From: Megasphaera sp. MJR8396C
Lineage (GTDB): Bacteria > Bacillota > Negativicutes > Veillonellales > Megasphaeraceae
DNA: 48,296 nt
NCBI RefSeq assembly: GCF_001546855.1
Contig: NZ_KQ958203.1
Location: 50,542-98,837, forward strand
Direction: 5' to 3'
Below the pieces are notes generated by a model. The model saw only the letters and a program-made list of their open reading frames with translations, was not told the origin of the DNA and ran no database searches. The position numbers were made by a program, and so were the translations under genes. Positions 37,380 to 45,100 of the stretch are shown here, in pieces (within the stretch, counting starts at the first letter, position 1; each line of letters begins with the position of its first letter).

Positions 37380-37400
37380 TTATTTAGCTGTGGGAATACC

Positions 37401-38432
37401 TTATTTTAACCGTCTTAAGATATCCGGCGATACGTTGGACAAATCGTGGACGCCGGTAATCATCATGGCATCCATGAGTTCCCGTTTCAAGGCGTCTAAC
37501 AAGAGCTTGACGGCTTCAGCCTGGCCGCCGATAGCGGCGATGGCGATGGGACGGCCAATGAGGACGGCATCGGCACCGAGGGCCAGCATCTTGAGGACGT
37601 CTTCACCGTGACGGACACCGCCGTCAACGAAGATCGTCAGCCGACCTTTTACGGCTTTGGCGATTTCCGGCAGGACGTCGGCCGTGCCGACCATACCGTC
37701 GAGGATGCGGCCGCCGTGGTTGCTGACGACGATGCCTTTAGCACCGGCATCGGCACAGGCAATGGCTTCTTCCGGAGACATGATGCCTTTTACGATAAAG
37801 GGCAGGGACGTCGCTTTGACGAGTTCTGCAATGTCACTGGCGCTCTTAGGTCCGACGGGCTGGCCAAAGATATGCATATTGATCAGGGTTGCCGCATCGA
37901 TATCACTGGCAACGGCAAAAGCATGAGCCTGTTCAGCGATTTTAATCTTTTCAATGATCTGGTCGTTGCTGCGCGGTTTGATCGTCGGAATGACCGTTTC
38001 TTCCCGCTTTTTCGAAGCGACGATGCCCGATTCAAACATGTATTCCATGCCGCCATCACCGGTAAAGCACAGGGTTCCGGCATCGAAGGCGCCCTTCGTA
38101 ACGGATTCGTTATAGTCCATTTCTACCGTAGCCGGATCGCCGGGGACCTTGGAATTGAGGATGACGCCACCGACAGGAGCGACGAGGACCGGCATGCTGA
38201 TTTCTTTGCCGAAAATCGTGACCGCCGGATTGGGATCCAGTTCACTGTCCATGCTGCGCATGACCAAACCATATTCGGCCAGGGCTTCTACGTTGCGCAG
38301 GAAAGATTTTGCCGTCCGCAGGCCGCCAAAGCCGGGAATCATACCCTTACAAGCCTTGCCGTCGCATTCGGGACAGACGTAACAGCCTTTCATCTTTTTG
38401 CGAGCCAGTTCGCGAGCTTCTTGTAAATCCAT
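37401..38432 (-). CDS. FMN-dependent alpha-hydroxy-acid oxidising enzyme with N-terminal Cys cluster
   Basis: 343 residues, TIM-barrel flavoenzyme of the lactate/glycolate oxidase family. The active-site block VVSNHGGRILDG holds the catalytic His and the substrate Arg, FIVKGIMSPEEA the FMN-contacting Lys, and DGGVRHGEDVLKMLALGA the phosphate-binding part. The N-terminus has four cysteines at 17, 20, 23 and 28 (CYVCPECDGKAC), not typical of the oxidases; they could bind zinc or an iron-sulfur centre. In an anaerobe, reaction with an electron acceptor other than oxygen is likely (inference). Start ATG 38432 follows AAGGAGG. The upstream EFR1-type protein might be a redox partner. Substrate unproven; lactate is one candidate. 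Confidence 0.85.
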   Translation of the reverse strand: MDLQEARELARKKMKGCYVCPECDGKACKGMIPGFGGLRTAKSFLRNVEALAEYGLVMRSMDSELDPNPAVTIFGKEISMPVLVAPVGGVILNSKVPGDPATVEMDYNESVTKGAFDAGTLCFTGDGGMEYMFESGIVASKKREETVIPTIKPRSNDQIIEKIKIAEQAHAFAVASDIDAATLINMHIFGQPVGPKSASDIAELVKATSLPFIVKGIMSPEEAIACADAGAKGIVVSNHGGRILDGMVGTADVLPEIAKAVKGRLTIFVDGGVRHGEDVLKMLALGADAVLIGRPIAIAAIGGQAEAVKLLLDALKRELMDAMMITGVHDLSNVSPDILRRLK

Positions 38433-38503
38433 AGAAAAAACCTCCTTAAATTTATAAAATATATAAAAACTTTAAATAATGATAAGCAAAATAAATCGGC
38501 AGC

Positions 38504-39328
38504 TTAACGGGTAAAGATTTTATTAGGAGCCCGATCCGTATAATGCGCTTCCAGCATCCGGACGTGAGATAAAAATGCCGGATCGTCAAAATACTTAGCC
38601 CCATAGGGACAGTCGGTGACGCAGCGCTGGCACTTGATGCAGATGCCGGTCACGACCGACGGCTGATCGAAATCGATGGAACCCATGGGACACTTTTGGG
38701 CACAGAGGCCGCAGGACGTACATTTTTCCATATCCGTCTTGGGGACGGCCTTCAAGAATTTGGCCGGCTTTCCGTCTTCCCCTTGGGGAATGTAATAGGG
38801 CGCTTCGGCGTCGCCGTCGACGGCCAAAGGTCCCGTAGGACAGTCTTCCCCTTGAAGGGCTTGTACGACCTGTCGGGAAAGGCCCTCCACGTCGGCCAGG
38901 TCCGCTTCATCGGGACGGCCGGCGGCCAAGATGTTAGAAAAGGCGTGATTGGCGACGAAGGCCCCGGCAGCGACGAGGTTAAAATCCTTTGCTTCCAGAA
39001 TGGCGCTGAGTTCGGCCAAGGCGTTGTCGAAAGAACGGTTGCCGTAAGTCACCAAGGCGACGGCCGGCGTCCCCGCTCCGAATAAGGCCTCCCGGTAGGT
39101 CGGCATGATTTTATTGGGAAGCTTTCCGGCATAGGTCGGTCCGCCGACGACGACCAGGTCGCTTGCGGAAAAGCGATTCTCCCCTTCCCGCTCAGCCGGT
39201 AAGTCGAAGGATACCGTCTTAAGCGGTACCTGAAGCGCTTTGGCAAGGTCCGCAGCCAGGCGGCAGACGAGATTTTTCGTATGACCGGTAGGGCTGAAAT
39301 AAACGGCATAGACTTGCTGAATGTTCAA
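38504..39328 (-). CDS. EFR1-type flavodoxin/ferredoxin fusion protein
   Basis: 274 residues from TTG 39328, chosen because GGGAGGG lies 6 nt upstream; longer frames to 39442 would cross the promoter and hairpin. The N-terminal flavodoxin-like domain begins AVYFSPTGHTKNLV (FMN phosphate loop) and has VVGGPTYAGKLPN. The C-terminal part has two 4Fe-4S ferredoxin motifs, CTSCGLCAQKCP and CIKCQRCVTDCP. Such proteins carry electrons in anaerobes; the partner is unknown. It is divergent from rnhA, with a strong inverted repeat between them. Confidence 0.88.
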   Translation of the reverse strand: MNIQQVYAVYFSPTGHTKNLVCRLAADLAKALQVPLKTVSFDLPAEREGENRFSASDLVVVGGPTYAGKLPNKIMPTYREALFGAGTPAVALVTYGNRSFDNALAELSAILEAKDFNLVAAGAFVANHAFSNILAAGRPDEADLADVEGLSRQVVQALQGEDCPTGPLAVDGDAEAPYYIPQGEDGKPAKFLKAVPKTDMEKCTSCGLCAQKCPMGSIDFDQPSVVTGICIKCQRCVTDCPYGAKYFDDPAFLSHVRMLEAHYTDRAPNKIFTR

Positions 39329-39371
39329 ATAAATCCCTCCCAACACGAGGAACGATAAGTTGTATACCTTC

Positions 39372-39400
39372 ATTATATAAAAAACAGGCGCTAAAGTCAC
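39372..39400 (-). promoter_or_regulatory. Candidate promoter of the EFR1-type gene
   Basis: Minus strand GTGACT (39400-39395), 17-nt spacer, TATAAT (39377-39372). The -35 lies in the loop of the inverted repeat 39381-39416. Confidence 0.5.
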
Positions 39401-39416
39401 TGACTGCGCCTGTTTT
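39381..39416. repeat. Nested inverted repeat between divergent promoters
   Basis: Arms AAAACAGGCGC (39381-39391) and GCGCCTGTTTT (39406-39416) enclose a second inverted repeat, AGTCA-C-TGACT. T-rich sequence follows on both strands. It may be an operator, or a bidirectional terminator insulating the divergent genes. Confidence 0.7.
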
Positions 39417-39433
39417 CTTTTTATTTTTTGTGG

Positions 39434-39439
39434 TACAAT
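39434..39439 (+). promoter_or_regulatory. Extended -10 element of the rnhA promoter
   Basis: TGGTACAAT matches an extended -10 (TGnTATAAT); at 17-nt spacing the -35 would be TGTTTT (39411-39416), the right arm of the inverted repeat. Confidence 0.45.
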
Positions 39440-39476
39440 CAAATCCGTGATTGACGACGAAAGAATGAGGTGTCTT

Positions 39477-40154
39477 ATGCAAAAGAAAATATATGCGGTA
39501 CGAAAAGGCCGCCAAACGGGGCTCTTTACTTCTTGGGCAGACTGTAAAAAACAAGTCGACGCCTTCCCGGGAGCCCGCTATAAAAGCTTCACCGATGCCA
39601 CGGAAGCCATGAAATGGCTCAGCGGTATAGAAAGTACCCCTGGCCGGCCGACGCCAAAAACGCGAACTCGAAAACCGATGGCAGCCGAAGCAGCGCTTCC
39701 TGCCGATGAAGATCAGGATTTTGTGATCTACACCGACGGCTCGTGCCTGCGCAACCCTGACGGCCCCGGCGGTTGGGCTGCCGTAGCCCGCAACGTCGCC
39801 ACCGGCGAGATCACGGAACTATCCGACGGCCATCCGTCGACGACTAATAATCGCATGGAGCTCCAGGCGGCCATCATGGCCCTGCGCTTTGCCCCGGAAG
39901 GTACCAAGGTCGCCTTGTATACCGACAGTCAGTACCTGAAAAACGGCATCACCAAGTGGATGACCAACTGGAAGCGCCGCGGCTGGAAGAAGGCCGACGG
40001 CCAGCCCGTCTTAAACCAAGAGCAGTGGATAGAGCTCGATAAGCTCTACGGATCCCACACGGTCACCTTCCACTGGGTCAAAGGGCACGTCGGCGTCGCC
40101 TTAAACGAACGCTGTGACCAATTGGCGAAAGCCGAAGCATCAAAGTATCGCTGA
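39477..40154 (+). CDS. rnhA: Ribonuclease HI with N-terminal hybrid-binding domain
   Basis: 225 residues from ATG 39477, behind GAGGTG. Residues 1-47 form the RNA/DNA hybrid-binding (viroplasmin-like) domain: KKIYAVRKGRQTGLFTSW, then FPGARYKSFTDATEAM. A short linker rich in Pro, Arg and Lys leads to the RNase H domain (from about 77), with catalytic Asp in IYTDGSC, Glu in NNRMEL, Asp in LYTDSQY, and His and Asp in GHVGVALNERCDQLA. It cleaves RNA in RNA/DNA hybrids. This layout is closer to eukaryotic RNase H1 than to E. coli RnhA, and it occurs in many Firmicutes. Confidence 0.94.
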   Translation: MQKKIYAVRKGRQTGLFTSWADCKKQVDAFPGARYKSFTDATEAMKWLSGIESTPGRPTPKTRTRKPMAAEAALPADEDQDFVIYTDGSCLRNPDGPGGWAAVARNVATGEITELSDGHPSTTNNRMELQAAIMALRFAPEGTKVALYTDSQYLKNGITKWMTNWKRRGWKKADGQPVLNQEQWIELDKLYGSHTVTFHWVKGHVGVALNERCDQLAKAEASKYR

Positions 40155-40159
40155 TCGCC

Positions 40160-41305
40160 TTAGCTTACGGCACGGATGAGGTTAAAGACCTGCTGGGCCG
40201 TACGGGTCATGTTGCCAATCGCCGTATCGCGGTCCATGGCTTCCTGTAAGGGCATGGCCTTGTCGACGATGGAAAAGAAGGCATCGATGCCCTGACGGTT
40301 GCATTCCCCGGCATCTTCTGTCGTGCAGCCGGCCAGGGCGATGACCTTGGCCCCATACTGTTTGGCAAGCTTGGCGACGCCAATGGGTGCCTTGCCCATG
40401 GCCGTCTGGGCATCGAGGCGGCCTTCTCCGGTGATGACGTAATCGGCATCGGCTACGACGTCGGCCAATTTAATGGAATCGAGAACGATTTGGATACCCG
40501 AACGAAGGCGCCCTTGGAGATAAGCCAGGAAGGCAAAGCCCAGGCCGCCGGCCGCTCCGGCACCGGAAGCCTGGCTGTAGTCTTGGCCCTTATAAGCCTT
40601 AGTGACAGCCGCAAAGGAACGACTGGCGTCGTCAAGGCGTTTGACGTCGGCCGGCGACGCCCCTTTCTGAGGCCCAAAGACGGCGGCAGCCCCTAAGGTG
40701 CCGTATAAGGGATTGGTGACGTCACAGGCGACGTCAAAGGTGCATTCCTTCAAAGCCGGCAGGACCTGACTGTCGTCGACAGAGGCGATGTCGCCTACGG
40801 CAAGGCCGCCGGTCCCGACGACGTGCCCTTCTGCATCGCGAAAGACGTAGCCCAAGGCTTGAAGCATGCCGACGCCGCAGTCGCTGGTAGCGCTGCCGCC
40901 GAGGCCGATGATGAAGTGGCGGATGCCCCCTTCGATGGCTTTGGCCATGACCTGGCCGACACCGTAAGTCGTCGTGTAGAGGGGGTTGCGCCGATCTTCC
41001 GGCACCAATCCCAAGCCGGCCGCTCCGGCCATTTCAATAACCGCCGTCGCCGTATCGGGGAGATAGCCGTAGGAACAGGAAACGGGTTCTCCAAGCGGTC
41101 CTTTTACGACGGCATGGCAAAGCTTCCCATTCATCCCTTCGACCAGGGCTTCGACGGTCCCTTCCCCGCCGTCGGCCAAGGGTTTGACGACGATCTGTAC
41201 GGGCTGGCTGCCATAGGCTTTGCGAACGCCGGCTTCGACGGCTCTTCCTGCTTCGACAGACGTCAGGCTGTTTTTTAATGAATCGATGGCAATGACAATT
41301 TTCAT
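40160..41305 (-). CDS. Glycerate kinase (GlxK/GarK type)
   Basis: 381 residues from ATG 41305; a GTG at 41314 overlaps the AAAGGAGTG ribosome binding site. Family blocks are present: IAIDSLKNSLTSVEAG at the N-terminus, VKPLADGGEGTVEAL, GLGGSATSDCGVGMLQALG, GAGAAGGLGFAFLAYL and VITGEGRLDAQTAMGKAP. The enzyme phosphorylates D-glycerate, usually to 2-phosphoglycerate in this family, leading into glycolysis. It lies downstream of a CdaR-type regulator on the same strand, which in E. coli controls glycerate and sugar-diacid genes including garK, so regulation by that protein is likely. Confidence 0.94.
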   Translation of the reverse strand: MKIVIAIDSLKNSLTSVEAGRAVEAGVRKAYGSQPVQIVVKPLADGGEGTVEALVEGMNGKLCHAVVKGPLGEPVSCSYGYLPDTATAVIEMAGAAGLGLVPEDRRNPLYTTTYGVGQVMAKAIEGGIRHFIIGLGGSATSDCGVGMLQALGYVFRDAEGHVVGTGGLAVGDIASVDDSQVLPALKECTFDVACDVTNPLYGTLGAAAVFGPQKGASPADVKRLDDASRSFAAVTKAYKGQDYSQASGAGAAGGLGFAFLAYLQGRLRSGIQIVLDSIKLADVVADADYVITGEGRLDAQTAMGKAPIGVAKLAKQYGAKVIALAGCTTEDAGECNRQGIDAFFSIVDKAMPLQEAMDRDTAIGNMTRTAQQVFNLIRAVS

Positions 41306-41404
41306 ATCGTCCACTCCTTTATGCGCTATGAGTTATATACATATTCATTGTGACTCTAGTGTAGCAAAGGAGCTTTTTTATTTCTATGGTATACATAACA
41401 AGAA

Positions 41405-41441
41405 ACGCTGCCATTTTTAGTTCTTAGAACCATGGCAGCGT
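41405..41441 (-). terminator. Hairpin at the end of cdaR, weak terminator
   Basis: A perfect 10-bp stem, ACGCTGCCAT (minus strand, 41441-41432) with ATGGCAGCGT (41414-41405), followed by TTCTTGTT. It includes the last codons of the regulator gene. It may weaken read-through into the glycerate kinase gene. Confidence 0.55.
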
Positions 41442-42494
41442 GGCAATATAAAGGGTTACGGCATCGTCGAAGGACCGCGGGTCAAGGCCCGTCGTCTCGG
41501 CGATTTTTTTCAGCCGGTACTGAAGGGTATTCTTATGGATCGAGAGGATGTCGGCCGTCTTCTGAATGGAAAGGTTTTGCCGGTAATAGACCTGTAGAAG
41601 GTGAATGTCACGCTCCGTAAGGTCCTTACAGACATCCTGCCGATACCGGCGCCGCAGCGGAGCGCTCAGACTCTGCAGCAGAAAGGTCAGTTTCATGTCG
41701 TCGGCATGGACGCTGAAGACGTCTCGGTCGGCAGCGGCCTGAAGGGCCAGTTTGGCAAAGCGATACGATTCATAGACACGGTGAAACGGTTCTTCGGTCC
41801 CGATCCCGACGCGGACCGACGGATAAAACTGCCCCTTCCACCGGGACAGCTGCTTATCCCACTGAGGATAGGCGCCGCGAGGTATGATGAGTACGAAGCT
41901 GTCGGGATAGATATAGGTAAACAGGGAGATACCGAGGTCTCCGCAGGCCGCGGTCATGGTCTTGCGAAAAGCGTCGGCCCGTCCGTCCCCATCGTACCCA
42001 CGAAAGACGGCAGCGACGTAAAGATGTTCCGTCAGTTCCGGCCGTTCGTCGGCCATCTGCTGCATCGTATCCCGGTCATGGTAAATGAGGGCCATGACCT
42101 GACGGCTGCGGTACTCCTGTTCGCTGAAGGCCTCTTCATTGAGGCCGTATTCTTTGAGGAAGACCTCGCAGATTTTGGTCAATAGAAACCCGTACTGACT
42201 GACCACATCCGGTTCGCCTGTAATGCCGATGACGCCGAGGACCTGCTGATCCATGATGATCGGGTAGTTGACGCCCTTACTGACGCCGTCTTCCGGTCGG
42301 TTCTCATGGACGGTCTGAACCTGACGCAGCCTGGCCGCCGTGGCCCCGACTTTGTGATAGGTACCGATCCGTTTCTCATCGGTACTGGCCATGATGCGGC
42401 CATGACGATCGATAAAATTGATATTCCAGCCGATGACGGCCTTGGCCGAATCGACGATTTGTTGGGCTAATTCATCGGTAATACGGACTTTCAA
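41424..42494 (-). CDS. CdaR-type sugar diacid/glycerate regulator
   Basis: 356 residues; the start codon is TTG 42494 after GGTGAGAGG. The N-terminal sensor domain (about 1-135; LAQQIVDSAKAVIGWNINFI) is the putative sugar-diacid recognition fold. The C-terminus has the PucR-type HTH, with QNLSIQKTADILSIHKNTLQ followed by YRLKKIAETTGL. CdaR in E. coli activates glucarate, galactarate and glycerate genes. The glycerate kinase gene lies 118 nt downstream. It is 29 nt after the ZIP transporter gene and may be partly read from that promoter. Confidence 0.9.
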   Translation of the reverse strand: MKVRITDELAQQIVDSAKAVIGWNINFIDRHGRIMASTDEKRIGTYHKVGATAARLRQVQTVHENRPEDGVSKGVNYPIIMDQQVLGVIGITGEPDVVSQYGFLLTKICEVFLKEYGLNEEAFSEQEYRSRQVMALIYHDRDTMQQMADERPELTEHLYVAAVFRGYDGDGRADAFRKTMTAACGDLGISLFTYIYPDSFVLIIPRGAYPQWDKQLSRWKGQFYPSVRVGIGTEEPFHRVYESYRFAKLALQAAADRDVFSVHADDMKLTFLLQSLSAPLRRRYRQDVCKDLTERDIHLLQVYYRQNLSIQKTADILSIHKNTLQYRLKKIAETTGLDPRSFDDAVTLYIATLPWF

Positions 42495-42523
42495 GGCCTC
42501 TCACCTTCTTCCGATACGATTGA

Positions 42524-43315
42524 TCAGGACAGGGCAACGTCCATGGCCATCATGACCGTAAAGCCCAAGGCAAAGGACAAGACGCCGATATCCGAGTGTT
42601 CGCCGGCCGACATTTCCGGAATCAGTTCTTCGACGACGACGTAGCACATGGCACCGGCAGCTAAACTGAGGAGATACGGCAGCACGGGCAGGATAAAGGC
42701 CGTCAAGGCAACGGTGACGACAGCCCCGATGGGTTCGACAATCCCTGACAGGACACCGCCGATAAAGGCCTTATGGGTCCCCATACCAGCCGACTTCAAG
42801 GGCATGGAAATAATGGCCCCTTCCGGCATATTCTGAAGGGCAATCCCTAAGGACAAGGCCAAAGCCCCGGCAGCACTGATGCCGGTCTGGTCGGCCAAAA
42901 GGCCGGCGTAGACGACGCCGACAGCCATCCCTTCCGGAATGTTGTGCAAGGTTACGGCCAAGACCAGCATCGTCGTCCGCTGCAGATGACTGTGCGGGCC
43001 TTCGGCCTGTTCGCTGTACATATGAAGATGCGGGACGAGACGGTCCAACGCCAGGAGCAGGAAGATGCCCAGCCAAAAGCCGACGACGGCCGGGACGAAG
43101 CCAAACTTCCCTAAATGGGCCGATTCTTCCATAGCCGGAATGAGGAGGCTCCAAATCGAGGCGGCAATCATGACGCCTGAAGCAAAGCCCGTCAACCCAC
43201 GCTGAACCTGATGGTTCAATTCCCCCCTCATGGCATAGACACAGGCCGCCCCTAAGGATGTCCCGGCAAAGGGAATCAAAATGCCAAGAATGGCACTGTT
43301 CATCGTACTGTCCAT
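42524..43315 (-). CDS. ZIP-family metal transporter (ZupT-like)
   Basis: 263 residues with about eight membrane segments; start ATG 43315 follows AAAGGGG. The two metal-site helices are clear: LHNIPEGMAVGVVYAGLL and LQNMPEGAIISMPLKSAG, with His-Asn-x-Pro-Glu-Gly in the first. A histidine-containing loop (HLHMYSEQAEGPHSH) lies between helices 3 and 4. It imports zinc or other divalent ions such as iron or manganese. A consensus promoter is abutted by a perfect palindrome, suggesting control by a metal-responsive repressor (inference). Confidence 0.92.
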   Translation of the reverse strand: MDSTMNSAILGILIPFAGTSLGAACVYAMRGELNHQVQRGLTGFASGVMIAASIWSLLIPAMEESAHLGKFGFVPAVVGFWLGIFLLLALDRLVPHLHMYSEQAEGPHSHLQRTTMLVLAVTLHNIPEGMAVGVVYAGLLADQTGISAAGALALSLGIALQNMPEGAIISMPLKSAGMGTHKAFIGGVLSGIVEPIGAVVTVALTAFILPVLPYLLSLAAGAMCYVVVEELIPEMSAGEHSDIGVLSFALGFTVMMAMDVALS

Positions 43316-43351
43316 AGTAAAACCCCTTTCATTTCCTATATTTTTCCTTTC

Positions 43352-43380
43352 ATTTTACCCATCCGAAGCCCTCCTGTCAA
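43352..43380 (-). promoter_or_regulatory. Promoter of the ZIP transporter gene
   Basis: Minus strand TTGACA (43380-43375), 17-nt spacer, TAAAAT (43357-43352). Confidence 0.8.
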
Positions 43381-43381
43381 T

Positions 43382-43394
43382 GACCTTAAAGGTC
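43382..43394. promoter_or_regulatory. Candidate operator palindrome of the ZIP gene
   Basis: Perfect inverted repeat GACCTT-A-AAGGTC directly upstream of the -35 element. It does not match the Fur, Zur or MntR consensus sequences I know. Confidence 0.5.
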
Positions 43395-43472
43395 TTGAAA
43401 ATGGGATTAATCCTCAATTTTCCGCGTTTCTGACTTCGCCTCCCCCGACGAAGAGACGACCTCCCTGATTAC

Positions 43473-43525
43473 GGCAAAAAAGACTATCGTCATGGTAACG
43501 GGTGTCACCATAACGGATAGTCTTT
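43473..43525 (-). terminator. Terminator downstream of brnQ
   Basis: Minus strand AAAGACTATC (43525-43516) pairs with GATAGTCTTT (43488-43479); an inner near-perfect stem (ATGGTGACA with the partner TTACCAT) extends it, followed by a T-run. It lies about 145 nt beyond the brnQ stop. Confidence 0.75.
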
Positions 43526-43596
43526 CCTGACATCGATTGTATTACGTTGTAAAAACCCAAGTTTCACCAAGGATGCAAATCGCTATGGACAAGGGG
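43522..43596 (-). pseudogene. Probable remnant of an IS3-family transposase (OrfB)
   Basis: One minus frame reads PLVHSDLHPW, stop, NLGFYNVIQSMSGK. In IS3/IS150-type integrases the block P-(L/I)-V-H-S-D-(Q/L)-x-W is followed some 20 residues later by (T/I)QSMSRKG; here both blocks are in one frame at shorter spacing, with a stop between. I see no terminal inverted repeats or further transposase sequence. It is a short decayed fragment, and chance similarity is possible. Confidence 0.4.
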
Positions 43597-43670
43597 CTTG
43601 AACACTTCGTCTCATAGGCCTAATATCCCTCGTGGGAAGCCATGGTTTTATTCGAAAGCTTGGATTTAAG

Positions 43671-45002
43671 TTACTCTTCACTGGCTAAGGCACTGTCCCC
43701 GGTAATCTTGCCGGGAAGGACCAACGACAGGGCCATGCAGACCAAAGCCGGTACCAGCCAGCCTAAGCCGCTGTCCCCTAAGGGAAGTCCCTGGATCAAC
43801 GTGCCCGCCGCCTGGACGCCAAAGAACTGGTAGGCGATGTCGATGGCCGATACCATGCCGGCAGCCGCCGCCGTGCAGCGCATGCCGAGTTTCGACAGGC
43901 TGACGAATTTATTGAGGATAGTCAGCATGACGACGACGATGGCAATGGGATAGACGAACAACAGCAGCGGCAGGGTGACCTGAATGATCTGGTTCAGTCC
44001 CAAGTTGGCTAACAGGAAGCTGACGACGCAGATGAGGGTGACGTACTGCTTATAGGACAGGACCGTAAATTCTTCGGCAAAGAAGGTCGAAACGGCGGCG
44101 ATGAGGCCGACCGTCGTCGTAAAGCAGGTCAAGGTGACCATGACGGCCAAAAAGGCCATGCCGACGGTACCGAAGATCTGGAACGACGTCTGAGACAGGA
44201 CGTAAGCGCCGAGGTTGACACTGGGGTCGGAATAGACCGACTGGGGAATGGGAAAATGATTGCCCAATAAGGCCAGACCCAGGTATAAGCAGCCCATGAG
44301 GACGGCCACAGCGGCCCCTGCCATCCAGACACTGGCGATGTGTTCCTTTTTCGACGTGAATTCGATCCGCTTCAAGGCCCCGATGGCGATGATGCAGAAG
44401 GCAAAGGAAGCCAGGGTATCGACGGTGTTGTAGCCTTCGATAAAGCCGTTGCCGAAGGCCGAAGCGGCGAATTTCCCCATGGGAGCCGCTTCCGACGGCG
44501 TCGTATAGGCAATCATGCCGACGATGATGATCAGAATGATCATGACCACAAAGATTGGCGTCAAGACCTTGCCGACGCGGTCGAGGAGCTTCGACGGTGT
44601 AATGGACAGCCACCAGCCGCAGGCAAAATAGAGGGCTGTAAAGATAGCCAGAGGTATCATGCCGTCACCGGTAATGGGCAGGATGCCGATGGAAAAAGAC
44701 GTCGCTGCCGTTCTGGGAATGGCCATCAACGGTCCAATGGCCAAATACATGAGGGTCAAGATGATGAGCGAAAATAAGGGCGAAATCTTACGATTCATTT
44801 CGGCTCGGAATCCTCCGGGATTAAAGGTCCCCATGATGACGGCGACGACGGGCATGCCGATGCCGGATAAGAGAAAACCGAGGATGGCCGGCGTAAAAGC
44901 CTGACCGGCCTGAAAGCCTAAGGACGGCGGGAAAATAAGGTTCCCGGCACCAAAGAACATACCGAATAATAACAATCCAACTTGTGCTCCATTTTTGAAC
45001 AT
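43671..45002 (-). CDS. brnQ: Branched-chain amino acid transport system II carrier BrnQ
   Basis: 443 residues from ATG 45002. An upstream ATG at 45032 is less likely: the consensus promoter (45044-45072) would start transcription near 45037, leaving its GGAGG site at the very 5' end, whereas AAGGAG precedes 45002. About twelve membrane segments are seen, beginning with GLLLFGMFFGAGNLIFPP, the BrnQ/LIVCS signature. It imports leucine, isoleucine and valine with sodium or protons. Branched-chain amino acids are a known fermentation substrate in Megasphaera. It is a single-gene unit with its own terminator. Confidence 0.93.
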   Translation of the reverse strand: MFKNGAQVGLLLFGMFFGAGNLIFPPSLGFQAGQAFTPAILGFLLSGIGMPVVAVIMGTFNPGGFRAEMNRKISPLFSLIILTLMYLAIGPLMAIPRTAATSFSIGILPITGDGMIPLAIFTALYFACGWWLSITPSKLLDRVGKVLTPIFVVMIILIIIVGMIAYTTPSEAAPMGKFAASAFGNGFIEGYNTVDTLASFAFCIIAIGALKRIEFTSKKEHIASVWMAGAAVAVLMGCLYLGLALLGNHFPIPQSVYSDPSVNLGAYVLSQTSFQIFGTVGMAFLAVMVTLTCFTTTVGLIAAVSTFFAEEFTVLSYKQYVTLICVVSFLLANLGLNQIIQVTLPLLLFVYPIAIVVVMLTILNKFVSLSKLGMRCTAAAAGMVSAIDIAYQFFGVQAAGTLIQGLPLGDSGLGWLVPALVCMALSLVLPGKITGDSALASEE

Positions 45003-45043
45003 AAACGGGATAACTCCTTTCTGAGTAGACATTACCTCCGTCT

Positions 45044-45072
45044 ATTTTAAAGTTTAAAGCTGGCGCTGTCAA
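45044..45072 (-). promoter_or_regulatory. Promoter of brnQ
   Basis: Minus strand TTGACA (45072-45067), 17-nt spacer, TAAAAT (45049-45044). Confidence 0.8.
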
Positions 45073-45100
45073 TTATAAAGTATGCATCATAAGACGCTTG

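Noticed and set aside
36206-37387. Long open plus-strand frame of 393 codons
   Set aside because: It is antisense to the VirK/YbjX gene, which has family motifs, a consensus promoter and a ribosome binding site; the plus frame has none.
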